Assembly (NCBI GenBank): GCA_031374735.1
Contig: JANMGQ010000074.1
Coordinates: forward strand, 1 to 64,000
Source: JABFRJ01 sp031374735
GTDB taxonomy: Bacteria; Pseudomonadota; Alphaproteobacteria; Rhizobiales; Hyphomicrobiaceae
Direction of reading: 5' to 3'
DNA length: 64,000 nt
Shown one piece after another: positions 59,801 to 64,000 of this stretch; position 1 is the stretch's first letter, and each line of letters opens with the position of its first letter. The position numbers and the translations under genes are program-made. A model generated the notes under the pieces. The model was not told where the DNA came from and ran no database searches. It saw only the letters and a program-made list of their open reading frames with translations.

Positions 59801-60112
59801 TCACTCCGCTTCGCCCCTTACCATCTTGCGCGTGATCCGGCGCTTGCCGTCGATGATGCGGGCCACCTCGATGTCTCGATCATGGATGCGAAACAGCACC
59901 GTTTAGGGCCACCTTATTGGCCACGAGTAAATCCCTGGCCCCAAATTTGGGCGCCTCCGCCCGACACCCGGAAATTGTGCAAGTCGCAACAGTGAAACTT
60001 GAATATCCCGGGTCACGTCATGCGCAACACGAGGCCCATTGTTAGCGATGATCGTTCGCGTTATCCGTCTGATGTCAGCCTGCGCAGCAAGTGCATAGAA
60101 CACTTGCCCCAT
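59801..60112 (-). pseudogene. ParE/RelE-type toxin with in-frame stop
   Basis: The frame from 60112 encodes 69 residues of a ParE-like toxin (ALAAQADIRRITRTIIANNG, then FPGVGRRRPNLGPGIYSWPI), stopping at TAA 59905-59903. The same frame continues after that stop with TVLFRIHDRDIEVARIIDG then KRRI, the missing last strands of a ParE toxin, and ends at a TGA at 59803-59801. A single nonsense change therefore removes about a third of the protein, including the final conserved segment, and probably inactivates it. The start lies one base after the antitoxin stop. Confidence 0.8.
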
Positions 60113-60113
60113 G

Positions 60114-60374
60114 TCACGCTTTTCCGTCGATCATGTTTCCGTCGATCATGGATTTGACGTCAGCCCAGACCTCTTCGTGCGAAACACGTTCACCCCGATC
60201 GAGCTGCGCCACCGCCTCATCAACGAGGGGCTTGGCCCAGCTCAGATCACCATCCTCGTCGGCGACCAATTGCTCGATTGCTGATGCCAACGCGTGTTCC
60301 ACGTTATCGAACATGCCTGCTGCGACGAGTGCGCGAAGTTTCGTTTCATGTTCGCTATTTAGCGTGTTTGTCAT
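60114..60374 (-). CDS. ParD-like antitoxin
   Basis: An 86-residue acidic protein with a ribbon-helix-helix type N-terminus (TLNSEHETKLRALVAAGMFDN) and an acidic C-terminal half (LVADEDGDLSWAKPLVDEAVAQ) typical of ParD antitoxins that cap the toxin and repress the operon. The C-terminus holds MIDGNMIDGKA, created by a 15-base tandem duplication. It is inserted between nuoG and nuoH with 57 bases after nuoG, and it remains intact although the toxin is broken. Confidence 0.8.
   Translation of the reverse strand: MTNTLNSEHETKLRALVAAGMFDNVEHALASAIEQLVADEDGDLSWAKPLVDEAVAQLDRGERVSHEEVWADVKSMIDGNMIDGKA
60121..60150. repeat. 15-bp tandem duplication in the antitoxin gene
   Basis: TTTCCGTCGATCATG is present at 60121-60135 and again at 60136-60150 without differences. 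It adds five residues near the antitoxin C-terminus without changing the frame. The perfect identity suggests a recent event. Confidence 0.9.
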
Positions 60375-60431
60375 GCTGGAAATTAACCGCGCAACGTGTT
60401 TGCGTCAACAGCTCGACCGCATGCCCCGAGA

Positions 60432-62489
60432 TCACTCCGCCGCCTGCTTCATTCCACCGGCTTGCGCCTTCAGGACAGACAATTCAGCCATGATTGCTGA
60501 CGCGCGCGAGATCGGATTGGTTAGATAATAATCAGCAACCGTCGCCTTGAACGGCACATTGGTCATCGTGCCGGCCGCCGCCATGAGACCACGCACCGCC
60601 GCCGGATCGGCAGTCGAGACAGAGCCGAGGCGGGCCAACTGCGGCGCCGCTTTGTACATTTCAGCACGAAGCGCGGCCAACGTATCGAACGGCAGCGTCT
60701 GGCCAACTTCGGCCGAGAGCGCCCGCAGGATCGCCCAGTCTTCCTTGGCTTCGCCCGGGGCGAAGGCGGCTTTCGCCGTCATCTGCGCGCGTCCCTCGAG
60801 GTTGGCGTAGGTCGCGCTCTTTTCCGTGTAGGCCGCGCCCGGCAGAATCACGTCGGCCCGCATGGCGCCGGCATCGCCGTGGCTGCCCTGGTAGATAACG
60901 AAGGCCTGGCCGAGCGCCTTCATGTCAAACTCGTCAGCGCCGAGCAGGTACACCACTTCGGCCCCCGTCAGGCTGTCCATACCTTTCGGCGAGACCAGGC
61001 CGAGATCGAGGCCGGCGACGCGCGAGGCGGCCGCGTGGATGACGTTGAAGCCGTTCCAGCCGTCCTTGATGCAGCCGAGCGCGGCAGCTGCTTTCGCGGC
61101 TGTGCCGAGGATTGACGCGCCATCCGCACGCGCATAAGCGCCTGGGCCAATGATGAACATCGGCTTCTGCTTCTGTGCCGGTGCGTGGTCAACAAACTTG
61201 GCCAGCGCTTCGGGACCGGTGCCCAGGTGCGTATACTCATAGCCAAGGTCGACTTTGTCGCCGATGACGCCAATCAGCAGCGCGCCCTGGCGGGTGAGCT
61301 TGCGAATGCGGGCGTTCAGGATCGGCGCTTCCAATCGCGGGTTGGAGCCGATGATCATGATTGCATCGGCCTGCTCAATGCCGGCGATCGTCGAGTTGAA
61401 CACATAGCCGGCGCGACCGAACTTCGGATCGAGCTTGGCGCCATCCTGGCGGCATTCGACATTGGGCGAGCCGAGTTTCGTGAACAGGCTCTTGAGCGCG
61501 AACATCTCTTCGGCACCCGCCATATCGCCCGCGACGGCGACGATGCGCTGCGGGTTGGCGGCCTTCATGCGCTCGGCTATCACCTTCAACGCTTCAGCCC
61601 ATGTGGCCGGCTGCAGCTTGCCGTTCTTGCGCACATAGGGCTGATCGAGGCGCTGGGTGCGCAGGCCATCAGCGACGTGGCGGGCCTTGTCGGAAATCCA
61701 CTCCTCGTTGACGCCATCGTTGTTGCGCGGCAGCACGCGCATGACTTCGCGCCCGCGCACATCGACGCGAATGTTGGAGCCGACGGCATCCATCACGTCA
61801 ATCGATTCGTGCTTGGTCATCTCCCAAGGCCGCGCATTGAACGCCCACGGGCGGTGCGTCAGCGCGCCAACCGGGCATATATCGACCACGTTGGCCGACA
61901 GCTCCGACATCATCCCCTTCTCGAGGTACGTGGTGATCTCCATGTCCTCGCCGCGGCCGATAGCTCCCAGCTCTTCAACGCCAGCGACTTCAGTCATGAA
62001 GCGGACGCAGCGCGTGCATTGGATGCAGCGCGTCATCATGGTCTTGATCAGCGGGCCGAGGTTCTTTTCTTCCACCGCGCGTTTGTTCTCATCATAGCGT
62101 GTGCCGCCGCGGCCGAAATGCAGCGCCTGGTCCTGCAGATCGCACTCGCCGGCCTGGTCGCAGATCGGGCAATCCAAGGGGTGATTGATCAGCAGAAACT
62201 CCATCACCCCCTCGCGCGCCTTCTTGGTCACGGCGGACTGGGTGTTGATGACCCAGGGAGTGCCATCCTTCTTGGGCGGCAGATCATTCACGCCAAGTGC
62301 GCACGACGCCTGCGGCTTCGGCATGCCGACGACCTCAACGAGGCACATGCGGCAGTTGCCGGCAATCGACAGCCGCTCATGGTAGCAAAAGCGCGGGATC
62401 GACACCCCAACCTGCTCGCAGGCCTGGATGAGCGTCAGGCCGTCTTCGACCTCGACGTCGCGGCCGTCGATGATGAGCTTCTTCGGCAT
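60432..62489 (-). CDS. nuoG: NADH-quinone oxidoreductase subunit G
   Basis: A 685-residue iron-sulfur subunit of complex I. The N-terminal 2Fe-2S domain has RFCYHERLSIAGNCRMCLVE (about 31-50) and a further Cys near 66. Next come the His/Cys-ligated cluster region DCPICDQAGECDLQDQ, then two 4Fe-4S motifs (CIQCTRCVRF and the later VVDICPVGAL). A long molybdopterin-oxidoreductase-like domain fills the rest. The ATG at 62489 is the family start. nuoF and the other upstream subunits are absent, so this begins the local operon. Confidence 0.95.
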   Translation of the reverse strand: MPKKLIIDGRDVEVEDGLTLIQACEQVGVSIPRFCYHERLSIAGNCRMCLVEVVGMPKPQASCALGVNDLPPKKDGTPWVINTQSAVTKKAREGVMEFLLINHPLDCPICDQAGECDLQDQALHFGRGGTRYDENKRAVEEKNLGPLIKTMMTRCIQCTRCVRFMTEVAGVEELGAIGRGEDMEITTYLEKGMMSELSANVVDICPVGALTHRPWAFNARPWEMTKHESIDVMDAVGSNIRVDVRGREVMRVLPRNNDGVNEEWISDKARHVADGLRTQRLDQPYVRKNGKLQPATWAEALKVIAERMKAANPQRIVAVAGDMAGAEEMFALKSLFTKLGSPNVECRQDGAKLDPKFGRAGYVFNSTIAGIEQADAIMIIGSNPRLEAPILNARIRKLTRQGALLIGVIGDKVDLGYEYTHLGTGPEALAKFVDHAPAQKQKPMFIIGPGAYARADGASILGTAAKAAAALGCIKDGWNGFNVIHAAASRVAGLDLGLVSPKGMDSLTGAEVVYLLGADEFDMKALGQAFVIYQGSHGDAGAMRADVILPGAAYTEKSATYANLEGRAQMTAKAAFAPGEAKEDWAILRALSAEVGQTLPFDTLAALRAEMYKAAPQLARLGSVSTADPAAVRGLMAAAGTMTNVPFKATVADYYLTNPISRASAIMAELSVLKAQAGGMKQAAE

Positions 62490-62787
62490 CCGGCATCGCC
62501 CCAAACTGCGCTGGACGTACGGCACACGGGAACACGAGGCCGCAAGGCCACGCGCGAACCAGATCGCCACACGCACGCGTCAGCCTCTACAATGGCAGGG
62601 CGGCCAATGCCAGTGCGACAATTCGGGAGCTCTTACACCAGCGGCCACTCGGTATCCAGGTATGCCCGTCGCGCAGTGGTGCGACCGGCATACACCCGCC
62701 TGCGCAGGCCGATGCCCCAGGACTTGCATCTGGCCTGGACCAGAGGATAACGCTCCCTGGACGAGATTGCACAGGGATACACGAGCC
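62490..62787. other. Divergent intergenic region between nuoG and a VOC gene
   Basis: These 298 bases contain no supported gene, and in particular no trace of nuoF. GTATGCCCGTCGC (62660-62672) and GCGACCGGCATAC (62681-62693) form an inverted repeat with one mismatch and an eight-base loop, a possible hairpin or operator near the promoters. Confidence 0.5.
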
Positions 62788-63315
62788 ATGGCGACGGCCG
62801 CACACCTGCCGGGCTTTACCGGCATCGATCACATCGGGCTGACGGTTCCAAATCTGGAGGAGGCAACCTGCTTCTTCACAAGCTTGCTTGGCGCCGAGGT
62901 CCTCTACGATGTCGGGCCATTTGAGAGCCCGGACGATTGGATGGCGTCTCACCTCGCCGTGCATCCGCGCGCGCGCATCAACAAGATCCGCGTTCTGCGC
63001 TGCGGCAATGGCCCCGTGCTCGAGCTGTTTGAATTCAAGGCGCCCGATCAGGCGACGGCGCTGCCCAAGAACTCCGACCACGGCGGCTGGCACATGGCCC
63101 TCTACGTCGAGGACATGGAACGGGCTCTCGCGGCACTGAAGACCCACGACATCTCGATCCAGTCCGGCCCGGTCGAAATGACGGAAGGACCGAGCCAAGG
63201 ATTGACGTGGCTCTACTTCAAGACGCCGTGGGGCCAGCAGATGGAACTGGTCAGCTATCCCGGTGGACTTGCCGCCTACAATGGGCTGCGCGAGGTGTGG
63301 AGACCGCGGACGTGA
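62788..63315 (+). CDS. VOC family protein (glyoxalase/dioxygenase fold)
   Basis: A 175-residue protein with two vicinal-oxygen-chelate modules. It opens with GIDHIGLTVPNLEEATCFFTSLLGAEVLYDVGP (about 11-43). The second module has HMALYVEDMERALAALKTH, and TWLYFKTPWGQQMELVSYP closes the fold with the metal Glu. It may be a lactoylglutathione-lyase-like or methylmalonyl-CoA-epimerase-like enzyme; the substrate is unknown. The ATG at 62788 directly precedes the domain. Its stop overlaps the GTG start of the next gene. Confidence 0.9.
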   Translation: MATAAHLPGFTGIDHIGLTVPNLEEATCFFTSLLGAEVLYDVGPFESPDDWMASHLAVHPRARINKIRVLRCGNGPVLELFEFKAPDQATALPKNSDHGGWHMALYVEDMERALAALKTHDISIQSGPVEMTEGPSQGLTWLYFKTPWGQQMELVSYPGGLAAYNGLREVWRPRT

Positions 63316-63809
63316 AGCCACAGTGGCACCATGTGCGAGGGCGCGGACTGCTGCTCAGCCTGGCAGCCTTTGCGATGCTGCTCGTCGCGCTCACTGTTGC
63401 GCCGCTGGCGCTGACGGCGGGTGCCGTCTGGTTCATGTGGCGGCTGATCAGCTACAGCACCGGCACAGTGGTCGACGCCGAAATCGTGGAGTGGCATCAC
63501 GAGCGCCAAGGCGAGCACGCCAGTGCGACCGTCGCCTACGCCAGGATGCACTTTGCCGATGCCAATGGCCGCGAGCGACTGGTTACCTCCAGCGTCGGCC
63601 TGCCCGCCGACCCGGCAGCGCCAGGTCTCGATCCACTGCCCGAGGGACCCATTCGCCTGCGCTATCGCCAATGGCCTTTCCTTGCTCTCGAAGACGATCG
63701 AGGCGTTTGGTTTTCAGGCCCGACCATCCTGCTCGGCGCAGCGATCCTCGGCACAATGCTGAAGCTCCTGTTTCGTTTTTCGCCAGTGGCCTGGATTATG
63801 GGGACGTGA
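63312..63809 (+). CDS. DUF3592 domain-containing membrane protein
   Basis: A 165-residue protein with one N-terminal membrane hairpin (LLSLAAFAMLLVALTVAPLAL, then GAVWFMWRLI), a soluble beta domain (STGTVVDAEIVEWHHE and following) and a final membrane helix (PTILLGAAILGTMLKLLF). The middle part matches DUF3592, whose function is not known. The start is the GTG at 63312, which overlaps the VOC stop by four bases and so implies coupling. Confidence 0.8.
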   Translation: MKPQWHHVRGRGLLLSLAAFAMLLVALTVAPLALTAGAVWFMWRLISYSTGTVVDAEIVEWHHERQGEHASATVAYARMHFADANGRERLVTSSVGLPADPAAPGLDPLPEGPIRLRYRQWPFLALEDDRGVWFSGPTILLGAAILGTMLKLLFRFSPVAWIMGT

Positions 63810-63815
63810 GGCCAC

Positions 63816-64000
63816 ATGAGCATCATCATCAGGCCGGCGACACAGCACGATCTGCTTGCCGTCCGCATGCAGCTCATTGAGACGTGGCACGCAACCTACG
63901 ACACCATCTACGGCCCTGAACTCGTGCGCGACATCACGCGCAAATGGCATTCGTTGACAGCCCTGGCCGAGCAACTCGGCGCAACCGACGGCATTTTTCT
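63816..64000 (+). CDS. GNAT family N-acetyltransferase (5' part)
   Basis: The first 61 codons of an acetyltransferase gene that continues past the window edge. IIIRPATQHDLLAVRMQLIETWHATYDTIYG is the usual opening strand and helix of GNAT enzymes. The acetyl-CoA motif is not yet reached, so the call rests on the N-terminus. The ATG at 63816 is preceded by GTGAGG, and the gene lies six bases after the DUF3592 gene. Confidence 0.75.
   Translation, partial: MSIIIRPATQHDLLAVRMQLIETWHATYDTIYGPELVRDITRKWHSLTALAEQLGATDGIF

Noticed and set aside
61185..62750. A 521-codon open frame on the plus strand opposite nuoG
   Set aside because: It is antisense to a clear nuoG gene, has no recognisable domain, and long antisense frames are expected in high-GC DNA.
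1..64000. CRISPR array, rRNA or tRNA genes
   Set aside because: No regularly spaced identical repeats and no cloverleaf or rRNA-like sequence were recognised by eye in the intergenic regions; a tRNA scan would be needed for certainty.

Overview
This is a high-GC, densely coding chromosomal window from an alphaproteobacterium, most likely of the order Hyphomicrobiales (Rhizobiales). The run ispH-thrB-rnhA, the alphaproteobacterial style of NuoG/H/I/J, hslV, rpmB and an Nfu-type scaffold all point that way. I do not assign a family. No rRNA, tRNA or CRISPR array was recognised.

Left part (1-15.2 kb): mixed housekeeping and accessory genes. They are an MFS transporter, a patatin-like phospholipase, a DUF985 cupin, acetyltransferases, an aldo/keto reductase, a ketopantoate-reductase-like gene coupled to an orphan ccmA and a hotdog thioesterase, a solA-like amine oxidase, an APH-type phosphotransferase, hemC, a TorF-type porin, hslV divergent from rimM, and an orphan LivH-type permease with a lipoprotein-like N-terminal domain.

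Centre (about 15.6-37.8 kb): a catabolic island, which is the most interesting part. A long leftward run (LivK-type binding protein, OYE-family reductase, IorA, IorB, FNR/2Fe-2S reductase, Rieske dioxygenase alpha and beta, CoA ligase, thiolase-like protein, DUF35::SDR fusion, cyclase-family hydrolase, SDR, Asp/Glu-racemase-like protein, SDR remnant, MarR regulator) faces a rightward run (LivH, LivM::LivG fusion, LivF, second CoA ligase). The two share a 224-bp promoter region that carries a palindrome. Decayed genes lie at or near both ends: an acyl-CoA dehydrogenase and an SDR on the left, an MFS transporter on the right. The gene set suggests uptake of an aromatic or heteroaromatic acid, dioxygenation, ring hydrolysis, CoA activation and carbon-carbon cleavage. 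Indole-3-acetate or a related compound is one testable candidate. Several enzymes lack the usual catalytic residues of their families: the thiolase-like protein, the SDR half of the fusion, and the racemase-like protein.

Right part (38-56 kb): housekeeping genes. These include a LysE exporter, HemW, a HAD phosphatase coupled to a MoeB/ThiF enzyme, a bacterial protein with protein-arginine-methyltransferase signatures, rnhA-thrB-ispH, a lipoprotein, an MFS transporter, rpmB, Nfu, an SDR/metallo-hydrolase pair, an aldo/keto reductase, a class I aminotransferase and a CPBP protease. A 152-bp nested twin palindrome lies between thrB and ispH, and a related palindrome lies near the left edge.

Right end (56-62.5 kb): a fragmented complex I operon holding only nuoG, nuoH, nuoI and nuoJ. 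It is interspersed with a parDE-type toxin-antitoxin module whose toxin has an in-frame stop, two small membrane proteins and a coiled-coil membrane protein. nuoA-F and nuoK-N are not in the window. A VOC protein, a DUF3592 protein and a truncated GNAT gene close the window.
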